From positions 1 through 64,000 of the forward strand of contig CAMDUB010000003.1 in the NCBI GenBank assembly GCA_945878575.1: a DNA stretch of 64,000 nt. Direction: 5' to 3'. Below are positions 28,895 through 38,361 of the stretch, piece by piece; within the stretch, counting starts at the first letter, position 1; each line of letters starts with the position of its first letter. Both the position numbers and the translations under genes were made by a program. The DNA comes from Phycisphaera mikurensis NBRC 102666 (lineage in GTDB: Bacteria > Planctomycetota > Phycisphaerae > Phycisphaerales > SM1A02). The notes beneath the pieces are model-generated. The model saw only the letters and a list, made by a program, of their open reading frames with translations, had not been told where the DNA came from and ran no database searches.

Positions 28895-30946
28895 TCACTC
28901 TTTCGGCTTGGCGGCGCGCAATGTGACGTCCAATTCGATTTCTTTGCCGTCGCGCCAAACCTTCACTTTGACAACATCGCCAGGCTTCTGAGCACGGAGC
29001 TTGGCCATCATGGTGCCTGTGCTTTCCAGATCCTCGCCGTTCCAAGACACCAGAATGTCGCCCTTCATAATCCCGGCGTCACTTGCCGATGTATCTGCGC
29101 TCACGCCGTCAACCAGAACACCCTTCTCTGGAGCGCCAGCTTCGCGATCATCGTCGTTCATGGATGGCATCACGCCCAAACGGACGCCTGCATAACCGCG
29201 ATCGGCAGTCCTGCCACTGTCTTGCTGAAACTCCAGGCGCTCCGGTCGAGTAGCGACCGTGGTGGCGATATCAGCTGCCAATGCAACAATCTTTGCCGCC
29301 CCCTCCGGATTCAAGGTGTAACCCTTGTCCTTGGGCGTGTGATAGATGTCGTGATTTCCGGTGTACATAAACAGCACCGGAATACCCGCACCATAGAAGC
29401 TGGCATGGTCACTCGGTCCGCGACCGGACGGGTCAGCGTGGATCGTCAAGCCACTGCGTTCAAAGATTGGCCGCATCACATCAATCATGCCCTTGGCAGA
29501 ACTCATGCCGCCAACACTCAGGTCATCGGAACGCAGACGACCCACCATGTCCATATTCACCATCAATGACATCTTGTCGTTTGCGATCGTTGGATGCTCG
29601 ACATACCAGCGCGAACCACGAAGGCCACTTTCTTCACCGGTAAATCCAAGAAACAGAATGCTGCGCGCATCCTTCGGTGCATCCTTACCCCCGTAGAGCT
29701 CTGCCATCGCCTGCGCGATGCACAGCATGGCTGCCGTACCACTGGCATTGTCATCGGCGCCGGGATGCAACTGGCCGGTGTACTGCGGGCTGGTGCCAAA
29801 GTAACCGTATCCAACGTGGTCAAAGTGTGCGCCTACCACCACCCATTCATCCGCCAGCGCGCCTTTGCCACGTAAGACTCCGCCCACATTCTGTGTTGGT
29901 GTGCCGCCGTTCGACAACTTGGTTTCAATAGAAACCTTGGCATCATCGCTCAGGGCAACCGTCTTGATTTCGCCAGCGTCGGCACGCTTGCGCCAGTCCA
30001 ACAATGAACCCTGATCAGGCGCGCCCGCCTTCAAGATCTGCTCGGCCACATCGGTGGAAACCTGCACCATGGGAATATCAAGTGGACGACCCCAGCGGCT
30101 CGTCGACACGTCTTCCAGTGCAACCTTGCCGTCGCGCGCATCGGGTGGCGAAACCAGAATGATTCCCGCAGCACCGCGTTCCACCAGCGCGTCAATCTTG
30201 GTGGTCATGGCCGAGAATTCACTGAATCGGCGCGATGCCCACTTGGAACGACCCCGATCATCAAGTGGCTCGTAGCGAAAGACCATGGCAATCCGACCCG
30301 TGAGATCGGCGTCCTCTTCAAAGCTGGTGTAGTCGGCTTCGCCCTTCTTGATGCCGTAACCAACAAAGGTGACCGGCGCTTCTACCTTGGCGTTGCCAGA
30401 AATGCCGAGCACTGTGAAGTCTTTGCCGCGTTCGCGGTCAGCACCGCCCGCAGTCAATACTCCCTCTTCCACCTTGGGCGCACCACCAGTGAGCGCGAAC
30501 TTCTGTTGATAGCTCTTCCATGGGCCGTCCTTTGGAGTGACGCCGTCTTCACCAACAGCCGGGAACGCAACTTCAAGCCCCACATCCTTCATCCAGAATT
30601 CCAGATACTCAGCCGCAAGATCATTGCCACGGAGGCCTGGCGCGCGGCCTTCAAACCACGGATTGGAAAGCGTGATGGCGTGTTGGTACCAACGCGTTGC
30701 TACTGGTCCAAGATCAACAAACACCTTGGCCAGATCAATGTCCTTGGCATCAACAGCCTTGGCGCTGTCGGCGGGGGCCCAGCTGTACACATTGATTGGA
30801 CCCTCGATCACCTTGCTTGGCTCTTGGGGTGCCGGCGAAGTTTGCGGCGCATCTTGCTGGCCGTCTTGGCCACCAATGGCAAGCGCACAACATGCGGTAG
30901 CAGCAGCGAGTGCGAATGGGGCGGAGCGCAAGATGAATCCAAGCAT
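28895..30946 (-). CDS. M28-family metallopeptidase with PA-like insert and C-terminal PDZ domain
   Basis: ORF trimmed to the ATG at 30946 (MLGFILRSAPFALAAATACC). VVGAHFDHVGYG...HPGADDNASGTAAMLCIAQ...LGFTGEESGLRGSRWYVEHP; PDZ-like GYAGVRLGVMPS...DASDAGIMKGDILVSWNGEDLES. Confidence 0.92.
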   Translation of the reverse strand: MLGFILRSAPFALAAATACCALAIGGQDGQQDAPQTSPAPQEPSKVIEGPINVYSWAPADSAKAVDAKDIDLAKVFVDLGPVATRWYQHAITLSNPWFEGRAPGLRGNDLAAEYLEFWMKDVGLEVAFPAVGEDGVTPKDGPWKSYQQKFALTGGAPKVEEGVLTAGGADRERGKDFTVLGISGNAKVEAPVTFVGYGIKKGEADYTSFEEDADLTGRIAMVFRYEPLDDRGRSKWASRRFSEFSAMTTKIDALVERGAAGIILVSPPDARDGKVALEDVSTSRWGRPLDIPMVQVSTDVAEQILKAGAPDQGSLLDWRKRADAGEIKTVALSDDAKVSIETKLSNGGTPTQNVGGVLRGKGALADEWVVVGAHFDHVGYGYFGTSPQYTGQLHPGADDNASGTAAMLCIAQAMAELYGGKDAPKDARSILFLGFTGEESGLRGSRWYVEHPTIANDKMSLMVNMDMVGRLRSDDLSVGGMSSAKGMIDVMRPIFERSGLTIHADPSGRGPSDHASFYGAGIPVLFMYTGNHDIYHTPKDKGYTLNPEGAAKIVALAADIATTVATRPERLEFQQDSGRTADRGYAGVRLGVMPSMNDDDREAGAPEKGVLVDGVSADTSASDAGIMKGDILVSWNGEDLESTGTMMAKLRAQKPGDVVKVKVWRDGKEIELDVTLRAAKPKE

Positions 30947-31008
30947 GAAGTGCCTTTCGAAGCAGGAAGTGTAAGGGTTTACCCCGTGCTCACATTGGCA
31001 AAAAGCAC

Positions 31009-31036
31009 GCGAGGGTCGCCAGTTGGCGACCCTCGC
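31009..31036 (-). terminator. Intrinsic terminator for the prepilin gene
   Basis: Perfect 12-bp stem GCGAGGGTCGCC-AGTT-GGCGACCCTCGC. On the minus strand it is followed by gtgcTTTTTg. Confidence 0.8.
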
Positions 31037-31093
31037 GGGAAGAATCAGGTCAGTAACAACATGTGGTGGCATGCACCCAATGTTGCACCAGTA

Positions 31094-32242
31094 TCAGTCT
31101 CCGATACGGAGCATGTCACGGCCAAGGATGCCGTCGACCGTCGTGACACCAGCACTGCATGAGCCGTTACCAGTGGTAAGCATGTCGTAAGCAGCTGACG
31201 AGTAGTACGAGTTTGCGCCACCCGAAGCTACAAACCACAAACTACCGCTCGCAACCGACGATCCAGTGGCTTGCGACGCCTGAGCGAGCGCCAAGTCATT
31301 GTCCTGCTGGATACCAGCAATCGACACCACCTGAGTGTGACCATCGAAGCAGAGCGTTGCCGGGGCACTGTTGTAGCCCTGGTTGTAGAACCATGGTGTT
31401 GGCGTAGAGAACGCAGGGTTCACTTCGCCGCCTTCCATGTTCTGGAGCCATTGATGCTCCCACATGCGCCACTTCAGCGATGGGTACTGAGCAAGACCTG
31501 CGCCTGGGCTCTTGAAAGCACCGGGCATGGTGTTCTTGGTTGGCTTTGCGCCAAACGATGCAGAAGTGTTGCTGCCAGTCTTACGCGACCACGCCATCAC
31601 GTCCGGCGACCACATGGCAGACGGGCTCCAGCAATAGGTGGGGGTTTCAAAGTCACCGTTGGTGTAGTTGAACTCAACCGGTGTTGAGAAGTACTTGTCA
31701 ACCTTGGCGAGGGTGATCTTGTCCTTCGGGGCCCAGAAGACCTTGTCGTAGAACTTGCCGCCGACGTAACTGTTGAACGCCTTGCAATTGGTGAGACGCC
31801 ATGAACCTTCCCAACGTGCGGATGCTCCCCAGAAATCGCAGGCCTGATAGGTCACAAAGTTGCCGCAGTTTCCTGGCCATCCAGCGCATCGCGCCGGAGC
31901 ACCAGAAACCCAATAGCCCCAGAGACCACCACCCGAGTCCCAACCGAGGATCATCTGCGGGATGCACTGCGTAGCAGTGATGGCCGTGCATGCGCCAGTG
32001 ATGGCGTCGCCATACATGCCGCACTCGTCAGGAACAGCAGTGAACTGCCGGTCGTTGTAGTCAGCCCCGTACGCGTTACACGCAGCACTCAGGTTGCGGA
32101 GATTGCCCAAACTCTGCGTGATGAGCGCAGCGTCTCGAGCCTTACCAATCGCAGGCAACAAGATCGCAATGAGCAGCGCGATGATCGAAACGACCACCAA
32201 CAGCTCAACGATCGTGAAGCCCTTCTTATTGAGGCGGTTCAT
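31094..32242 (-). CDS. Prepilin-type N-terminal cleavage/methylation domain protein (type II secretion pseudopilin-like)
   Basis: Start trimmed to ATG 32242: MNRLNKKGFTIVELLVVVSIIALLIAILLPAIGKARDAA. Confidence 0.9.
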   Translation of the reverse strand: MNRLNKKGFTIVELLVVVSIIALLIAILLPAIGKARDAALITQSLGNLRNLSAACNAYGADYNDRQFTAVPDECGMYGDAITGACTAITATQCIPQMILGWDSGGGLWGYWVSGAPARCAGWPGNCGNFVTYQACDFWGASARWEGSWRLTNCKAFNSYVGGKFYDKVFWAPKDKITLAKVDKYFSTPVEFNYTNGDFETPTYCWSPSAMWSPDVMAWSRKTGSNTSASFGAKPTKNTMPGAFKSPGAGLAQYPSLKWRMWEHQWLQNMEGGEVNPAFSTPTPWFYNQGYNSAPATLCFDGHTQVVSIAGIQQDNDLALAQASQATGSSVASGSLWFVASGGANSYYSSAAYDMLTTGNGSCSAGVTTVDGILGRDMLRIGD

Positions 32243-32675
32243 GTACCTACCTCGCCTTTCTGCAGCCCGTAGGCATGCATGAAGAGTCCATACCAAGATG
32301 TGACCGGCACTGAAGTTCACCGAGGCTTCAAGGATCGGTGTTCCAGACCGGCGGGCTAGACTCGAACAGGTGCGGACCTTTGGCGGCAGGCCCGCGAAGC
32401 CGTTTCAGAAATCCAACCACACCGGAGAGGTGGGCTGGGGATGTATGGAACGATATCCGTACTGACAGATATACGGCTATGCCGACCTGGGGAGATTCAG
32501 GAGATCCTTGCGAATGTTCCCCCCAAGCCATCGGCACCCCCGGCGCCTGGGGTCCCAATAATGACCGCCGGTGGAGCAGAAGCAGCCCGGACCATCCGGC
32601 TTTACCCTTCTCCCTGCAGCCTGGCGCGGATTCTGAACACCCGCGCCAGTTCCCGCTGACACAAGGACTCCCCCC

Positions 32676-33251
32676 ATGAAGCTCTACACCCGAACCGGCG
32701 ATGACGGAACCACTGGCCTCTTCAGTGGTGCCCGCGTCTCCAAGGACCATCCGCGCATCGAGGCGTACGGAACGATTGACGAACTCAACGCGGTGTTGGG
32801 ACTGGTACTCAGTGCGTGTGATCCCACGCACCCATTTGAGAAGCGGTTGCACGCGATCGTTGGCGCGATCCAATCACGACTCTTTGACATTGGTGCAGAT
32901 CTTGCAACACCCGAAGGTGCGAAGCAGCAATCAAAGATCCACCGCATCGATACTGCAGACGTTGCGGAGTCGGAGAAGTGGATTGACGAAATTGATTCCG
33001 CAAATCCACCGCTCACCACGTTTGTCATGCCCGCAGGAACCGAGCTTGCCGCACGACTCCACGTGGCGCGCACTGTGTGCCGCCGCGCAGAACGCACCAT
33101 CATTTCGCTTGGAAGTATTGAGCCCGTCGGTGAGCCACTGATGCGCTACGTGAATCGATTGAGCGATCTGTTATTTGCGATGGCGCGTCGAGCAAATCAC
33201 GAGCGCGGACATCCCGATGTTGCGTGGATTCCAAAGCAATCACGCGAGTAA
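32676..33251 (+). CDS. PduO-type ATP:cob(I)alamin adenosyltransferase
   Basis: MKLYTRTGDDGTTGLFSGARVSKDHPRIEAYGTIDELNAVLGL; RTVCRRAERTIISL; YVNRLSDLLFAMAR. Confidence 0.93.
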   Translation: MKLYTRTGDDGTTGLFSGARVSKDHPRIEAYGTIDELNAVLGLVLSACDPTHPFEKRLHAIVGAIQSRLFDIGADLATPEGAKQQSKIHRIDTADVAESEKWIDEIDSANPPLTTFVMPAGTELAARLHVARTVCRRAERTIISLGSIEPVGEPLMRYVNRLSDLLFAMARRANHERGHPDVAWIPKQSRE

Positions 33252-33277
33252 TCAGGCGTTAATCGCACTGGGCACTC

Positions 33278-33931
33278 TTAAACCTCAATCGTGCCGAACA
33301 CGCGATCGCCAGCATCTCCAAGCCCGGGGCGAATGTACGCATTGCCATCAAGTTCACGGTCAAGCGCCGCGGCGTGAACCATGACATCGGGATGTTCGTC
33401 ATGAACACGACGAACCCCCTCGGGGGCAGCAACCAGGCACACCATTTGAATATCACGACAGCCGGCTTCCTTTAAGTAGCGAATAGCGGCGCACGCACTG
33501 CCGCCAGTGGCAAGCATCGGATCAATGACAATGGCGTAGCCCTCACCGACGTCGTGCGGAAGCTTGGCGTAATAGGTGACCGGGCGATGCGTTGTTTCAT
33601 CTCGGCGAATACCGATATGTCCAACGCGTGCTTCTGGAAACAGTTGCATCACGCCGTCGGTCATGCTCAAGCCCGCGCGCAAAATCGGCACCAGTGTGAC
33701 TGGTCGGCTCAACTGGTGGCCCTCCGTCTCTTCGAGCGGTGTCAGCACGCGGATCGGGCGGGTGTCAAATCGGCGGGAGACCTCATAGGTCATCAAACCG
33801 GCGATCTCATTGAGCAGACGGCGAAAGTCCGCGGAATGAGTGCCACGATGGCGCGCTATCGCCAACTTGTGCCGAATGAGCGGGTGATCGAAGACCTTGA
33901 GATTGGAGAATGCGTCCGAATGCGTGGGCAT
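33278..33931 (-). CDS. upp: Uracil phosphoribosyltransferase
   Basis: VFDHPLIRHKLAIARHRGTHSADFRRLLNEIAGLMTYE; PILRAGLSMTDGVMQLFPEARVGHIGIRRDE; DPMLATGGSACAAI. Confidence 0.95.
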   Translation of the reverse strand: MPTHSDAFSNLKVFDHPLIRHKLAIARHRGTHSADFRRLLNEIAGLMTYEVSRRFDTRPIRVLTPLEETEGHQLSRPVTLVPILRAGLSMTDGVMQLFPEARVGHIGIRRDETTHRPVTYYAKLPHDVGEGYAIVIDPMLATGGSACAAIRYLKEAGCRDIQMVCLVAAPEGVRRVHDEHPDVMVHAAALDRELDGNAYIRPGLGDAGDRVFGTIEV

Positions 33932-34002
33932 AAAAGTGTTCCTTGCGGTCAAGCGTAGACTGCCTCGTCGCGCCGCGAGCCCTGCGGCGGGAGGAAGACC
34001 AC

Positions 34003-34953
34003 ATGATGAACACCGTAAACGAAACCTCGCGCAACGACGGCGCGCTGCTGAATGGCGAGCGCGATATCACCACGCAGCACCGGAGTGCCGTTCGCGGCGG
34101 TTCTGTGCTGCTCGGCACGGGCGCGCTGATTGGCGGAGCCTTGGCCGTTCTCTTGGGCGCCGCATTTGCACAGACCCCGGCAGCAAGCCGCCCCGCTGGT
34201 CGCACCAAGCCAAGTCCGGAGCAGATCACCCTGGAGACGCGCGCCGCCATGGAAGTGCTGAATCAATTCGTTGGTCGCTGGGACATCAACGGACAATCGT
34301 TTGACGAGAACGACAAGCCGGTTGGAACGTTTACCGGTAGCGCGCATTATTCATTTGTGATGGCGGACAATTTCTTGATGGGTGAGACCACGCTGACCAG
34401 TGGAAAGTTTGTACTTGATCAGACGGATTACTTTGGATATTCCCCGGGCCTCAACAAGTACACACACGTCATGCTCACTGAGCTTGATAAATCGATGATC
34501 TACCAACAAGGCGAATGGATGGCCGAGGTTGGCTCATTTGTGTTTGCTGTTGCTGCGCCGCTCGACTCGCCCAAAGGAACGCCGCGCAGTGTTGGGCTTG
34601 AGTACGGATTCAGTAATGCCGGTATTGCAGTCACCATGAGCATGCAGAACGGCGTCAAGCCAATGCGCAAGGTGCGCATGCTGCTCACCAAGTCAACGCA
34701 GCCTGCAGCATCAACCGGCCCCGATGGCATGCCTTTGGGCGGCAATGTGCAGTATCAGCAGGGCGACCCAGCCAAGATGCGCGCGCAGATGCAGCAAGCG
34801 GTTGGGCAGATGACTGCGCAAAAACAAGCTATGCAGCAATACATGCAAGGGATGAATATGGGTATGGACAGCCAGATGGACAAGATGATGGATCAACAAA
34901 TGGACCAAGGTGTGACCGATCAAACCCGCGAACTGCTCCGGGGTCCTGAATAA
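34003..34953 (+). CDS. DUF1579-like protein with Met/Gln-rich C-terminal tail
   Basis: EVLNQFVGRWDINGQSFDENDKPVGTFTGSAHYSFVMADNFLMGETTL. Tail MRAQMQQAVGQMTAQKQAMQQYMQGMNMGMDSQMDKMMDQQMDQ. Confidence 0.75.
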   Translation: MMNTVNETSRNDGALLNGERDITTQHRSAVRGGSVLLGTGALIGGALAVLLGAAFAQTPAASRPAGRTKPSPEQITLETRAAMEVLNQFVGRWDINGQSFDENDKPVGTFTGSAHYSFVMADNFLMGETTLTSGKFVLDQTDYFGYSPGLNKYTHVMLTELDKSMIYQQGEWMAEVGSFVFAVAAPLDSPKGTPRSVGLEYGFSNAGIAVTMSMQNGVKPMRKVRMLLTKSTQPAASTGPDGMPLGGNVQYQQGDPAKMRAQMQQAVGQMTAQKQAMQQYMQGMNMGMDSQMDKMMDQQMDQGVTDQTRELLRGPE

Positions 34954-36353
34954 TGCCACTACCTCGCTTGGCAATCATTGGTCGACCGAACGTCGGCAAG
35001 TCCAGCTTGTTTAATCGACTGGCCGGACGCCGCATTTCCATCGTCGACCCGACTCCTGGTGTGACTCGCGATCGCGTCACCACCATCCTTGAACTCAACC
35101 CGCCGCCAGATCGCTCCGATGAAGAGCCGCGATTTGTAGAAATCATGGATACCGGCGGATACGGAATCTATGCCGCTGAAGGCGGACAGATTGATGACGC
35201 CGGTAAGGACTTGGCGCTGCTGACGCCGGACATCGAAGCACAGATTTACAAGGCCGCTCATGATGCAGAGTTGATCTTGTTTGTCATCGACGCGCGCGAT
35301 GGCGTGATGCCGCTCGATGAGCGCGTTGCGAAATTGATTCGCAGCGCCGGACTCTCACAGAAGGTTGTGCCGATCGCCAACAAGGTGGATGACCCCAGCT
35401 GGGATGCCGACGGCTTTGAAGCCGCCGCGCTCGGTTTCGGGCAGCCACTCTTGGTGAGCGCCACCTCTGGATACGGATCGAAGCGACTGCTGGAAACCGT
35501 GTGGGAGCGCTTGGAAAAGTCCAGTGCTGGTGAGCAGCCGGAGGTTCCGGAAGTTCGCTTTGCGATCGTTGGTCGACGCAATGCCGGCAAGAGTTCACTG
35601 GTGAATACGCTGGCTGGCGAGCCGCGCGTCATTGTCAGTGAGATTGCTGGAACAACGCGCGATGCTGTCGATGTTCGCTTTGAAATCGACGGCAAGGTGT
35701 TGGTGGCCATTGATACCGCGGGCGTTCGCAAGCGCAAGAGTTGGGCTGACGACGTTGAGTTCTATTCAAATGCGCGCACCGACAACGCCATTGAACGCGC
35801 GGATGTTTGCGTGCTGCTTCTGGACGCCACCGAGAAGTGCTCGCAGATTGAGAAGCGCCTCGCCAGCCAACTCGAGGAGAAGTACAAGCCCACGGTGATT
35901 GCGGTCAACAAGTGGGACTTGGTCTCCGGCAAGCTTTCGCCAAAGGACTACACCGAATACCTCACCCAGGAATTCCCCGGGCTTGAGTTTGCGCCGATCG
36001 TGTTCATCAGTGCCAAGGACGCCAGTGGCATGAAGGAGCTGCTGGGCATGATTGCCAATCTTGATCAGCAGACCAAGCACCGCGAGGGCACTGGACGCAT
36101 TAACAATGCGGTACGTGAAATTCTGGAAGCGCGAGGTCCGAGCTCCGCGCTGGGCACCCGCGCCAAGGTCTTCTATGTGGCGCAAATTGATGTCCGACCG
36201 CCAACGATCGCAATGGTGGTCAACAAGCCCGACCTCTTCAAGGGCACCTATGAGCGGTATTTCAAGAACCAATTGCGCGAGCACTTGCCGTTCAGCGAAG
36301 TTCCGATCAAGTTGATCTTCAGCGAACGCAAGCGCGAAGAGCGTCGACACTGA
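34953..36353 (+). CDS. der: Ribosome biogenesis GTPase Der
   Basis: Two tandem G domains: LAIIGRPNVGKSSLFNRLAG..DPTPGVTRDR and FAIVGRRNAGKSSLVNTLAG..EIAGTTRDAVD, plus C-terminal KH-like domain. Overlaps the upstream stop (TAATG). Confidence 0.96.
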   Translation: MPLPRLAIIGRPNVGKSSLFNRLAGRRISIVDPTPGVTRDRVTTILELNPPPDRSDEEPRFVEIMDTGGYGIYAAEGGQIDDAGKDLALLTPDIEAQIYKAAHDAELILFVIDARDGVMPLDERVAKLIRSAGLSQKVVPIANKVDDPSWDADGFEAAALGFGQPLLVSATSGYGSKRLLETVWERLEKSSAGEQPEVPEVRFAIVGRRNAGKSSLVNTLAGEPRVIVSEIAGTTRDAVDVRFEIDGKVLVAIDTAGVRKRKSWADDVEFYSNARTDNAIERADVCVLLLDATEKCSQIEKRLASQLEEKYKPTVIAVNKWDLVSGKLSPKDYTEYLTQEFPGLEFAPIVFISAKDASGMKELLGMIANLDQQTKHREGTGRINNAVREILEARGPSSALGTRAKVFYVAQIDVRPPTIAMVVNKPDLFKGTYERYFKNQLREHLPFSEVPIKLIFSERKREERRH

Positions 36354-36377
36354 GCACCGCTGTCGCAAGCGTGTAGA

Positions 36378-36402
36378 TGCCGCGTGTGCAGAGTGCGCGG
36401 CA
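36378..36402. terminator. Hairpin between convergent genes
   Basis: TGCCGCG-11 nt-CGCGGCA perfect inverted repeat between the stops of der and the minus-strand ORF ending at 36411. Confidence 0.5.
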
Positions 36403-36410
36403 CATGTCTA

Positions 36411-36932
36411 TTACCCCGGGCGGACTGCCCAGGTGGTCACGAACGCAACTGCTGCAAGTGCGCCAACAATGCCGGTCCCGATCGCTGTGGCGGCAAATGC
36501 GTCAAGCGTGGCGATTCGAAATGCAGAGCGAGCCAAGAATGCTGTGGCAGTGGTAAACGCCAAACCGTCAAACGCCAGTTTGAGCATCGGTTGATCAATC
36601 GGCACGAAGTTGGTGAGCGCGGCCACTGCTACACATGCAAAGGCGCGGCTCGTGATGTCAAGGGCGGATCCAGGTGGTCGCCCGCGCACCAGCGCAATAG
36701 AGGCAAATGCCGCGGCACCTGCGCCGGTGCACAGCAGAAGCCAGACCACCGAGGCACCGGCAGCAGAGAGTCGCTGAATGGCGGTTGGCGAAACCGTCTG
36801 AATTGGAAGCAGCGCTGGCAACCCCGCCAAGCAACCAATGACCAAGGCGAGCAATGCCACCACGCCGACGCCGCCCCAGAATCGGAAGTCGCCCTCCGGA
36901 CAGAGGGGAAGATCATGCGCGCGTTCGTTCAT
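36411..36932 (-). CDS. Hypothetical membrane protein
   Basis: MNERAHDLPLCPEGDFRFWGGVGVVALLALVIGCLAGLPALL; several TM helices. Confidence 0.65.
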   Translation of the reverse strand: MNERAHDLPLCPEGDFRFWGGVGVVALLALVIGCLAGLPALLPIQTVSPTAIQRLSAAGASVVWLLLCTGAGAAAFASIALVRGRPPGSALDITSRAFACVAVAALTNFVPIDQPMLKLAFDGLAFTTATAFLARSAFRIATLDAFAATAIGTGIVGALAAVAFVTTWAVRPG

Positions 36933-36978
36933 CGGGCAGTCATCGTATCCCGTGTCGTGGGATATCCTCAGCCGCGCC

Positions 36979-37503
36979 ATGGATATTCAGATCCGCGACC
37001 GTAGCCGCCAGCCCATCGGCGTGGCACAGGTGGATCCGGCGGCGCGACCCATGTTGGTCCGTGCAATCGCTGCGGATGGGGCGCCGCATGAAATCTATCT
37101 GGACTGGGAACACGCGCTTGACGATGCGGGGCAGTTGCGGTCGTGCGTGACGTGCGGGTGCCAGCACCTGTATCGGCGCCGAACCCTGCCTCGATTTGCG
37201 CCGTTTGCGCTCGTGCTTGCAGGGGCTGGCGTGGTGGCAGGAGTGCTTGGGTACTCCAGCGACCCCATCGTGCTGGCGGCGCTGGTGGCACTACTGGTAC
37301 TTGACGGCGCAGTGTTGGTGCTCGCCCGTGTGCAGTTGGTCTGCTATCGCTGCGGCAGCGCCTATGGCGGTGCGCCGATCGCTCGATACCACCGCGCCTG
37401 GGACGCTCGTATCGCGGCGGAACCGGACAACCAGCCGGCTGTGCCCAATGAATTGAACGCCCCAAACGATGCTCGCGAGCCATCGCTACCATCAAACCCA
37501 TGA
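36979..37503 (+). CDS. Hypothetical membrane protein with two CxxC-type motifs
   Basis: MDIQIRDRSRQPIGVAQVDP...LRSCVTCGCQHLYRRR...TM...QLVCYRCGSAYGG. Stop overlaps the tmk start (ATGA). Confidence 0.7.
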   Translation: MDIQIRDRSRQPIGVAQVDPAARPMLVRAIAADGAPHEIYLDWEHALDDAGQLRSCVTCGCQHLYRRRTLPRFAPFALVLAGAGVVAGVLGYSSDPIVLAALVALLVLDGAVLVLARVQLVCYRCGSAYGGAPIARYHRAWDARIAAEPDNQPAVPNELNAPNDAREPSLPSNP

Positions 37504-38201
37504 GCGCCCCAGACATTGCGCCAACCGTTGCCGACACCGCATGGATGAGTTCCCTCGGTGGTTGCTTTGTTGTGTTCGATGGCCCGGACGGCAGCGGAAA
37601 GAGCACGCAGTTTCGACGCTTTGCTGATATCGCACGCGCAACCGGGCTTGAAGTGGTGGAAGTGCGCGAACCCGGCGGCACCGCGATCGGCGAGAAGATT
37701 CGAGCCATCTTGCTTGATCCAGCCAATGCAGAGATGACCACGCGCAGTGAAATGCTTTTGTACATGGCCAGTCGCGCGCAACTGTATGAGCAACGAATTG
37801 CGCCCGCGATTGCCGCGGGTGCGCTGGTCCTTGCCGACCGCTTTGTATCAAGCACGCTGGCTTACCAAGGTACCGCTGGTGGAATTGATGAAGAAGAGAT
37901 CTTGGCGGTTGGCAAGGTTGCCACGGGAAATCATTGGCCAGACCTCACAGTGGTGTTTGATGTTGATACTGATGTTGCCATGAAGCGTCTTTCACCACTA
38001 CTTGATCGCATGGAACAGAAGGGTATGGACTTCCACGCGCGCGTTCGCAGTGGATACCTCGCGCAAGCAATGCGTTGGGCGCATCGTTATGCAGTGGTGA
38101 ACGCAAGTGTTGCTCCGGATGCTGTTACACACGGACTGCTTGATGCAGTGGCAACTTGGACAGCGCAGCGATTGGCAACGCGTAGTGGAACGCACAAGTA
38201 A
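37500..38201 (+). CDS. tmk: Thymidylate kinase
   Basis: FVVFDGPDGSGKSTQFRRFADIARATGLEVVEVREPGGTAIGEKIRAILLD; ADRFVSSTLAYQG. Confidence 0.95.
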   Translation: MSAPDIAPTVADTAWMSSLGGCFVVFDGPDGSGKSTQFRRFADIARATGLEVVEVREPGGTAIGEKIRAILLDPANAEMTTRSEMLLYMASRAQLYEQRIAPAIAAGALVLADRFVSSTLAYQGTAGGIDEEEILAVGKVATGNHWPDLTVVFDVDTDVAMKRLSPLLDRMEQKGMDFHARVRSGYLAQAMRWAHRYAVVNASVAPDAVTHGLLDAVATWTAQRLATRSGTHK

Positions 38202-38222
38202 TCCACCACGTCTCCACACTGT

Positions 38223-38290
38223 TTGAACGCTGATCTGCAGATTTATAAATAGTGAAGAACTTCCGCATGTACTGCTCGTTTCCGCGGAAA
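38223..38290 (+). promoter_or_regulatory. Putative promoter with a run of perfect palindromes upstream of the XRE regulator
   Basis: TTGAAC (38223-38228), 15-nt spacer, TATAAA (38244-38249). Perfect palindromes ATCTGCAGAT (38233-38242, in the spacer), ATTTATAAAT (38241-38250) and TTTCCGCGGAAA (38279-38290). Confidence 0.45.
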
Positions 38291-38361
38291 CTGCGCGCAT
38301 ACTCACCGCCGTGTGTGGACAGCACGCGGGGCACTGGCTGAACCGCAGATCGTGTGGGGAC

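Noticed and set aside
32340-32460. tRNA-like T-loop (GTTCGAGTC) on the minus strand near 32360
   Set aside because: The flanking 5-nt arms do not pair and no acceptor or anticodon arms can be drawn.
32338-32679. Small + strand ORFs (113 aa and 72 aa) before the adenosyltransferase
   Set aside because: Overlapping alternative frames with no SD, no domain and composition unlike neighbouring genes.
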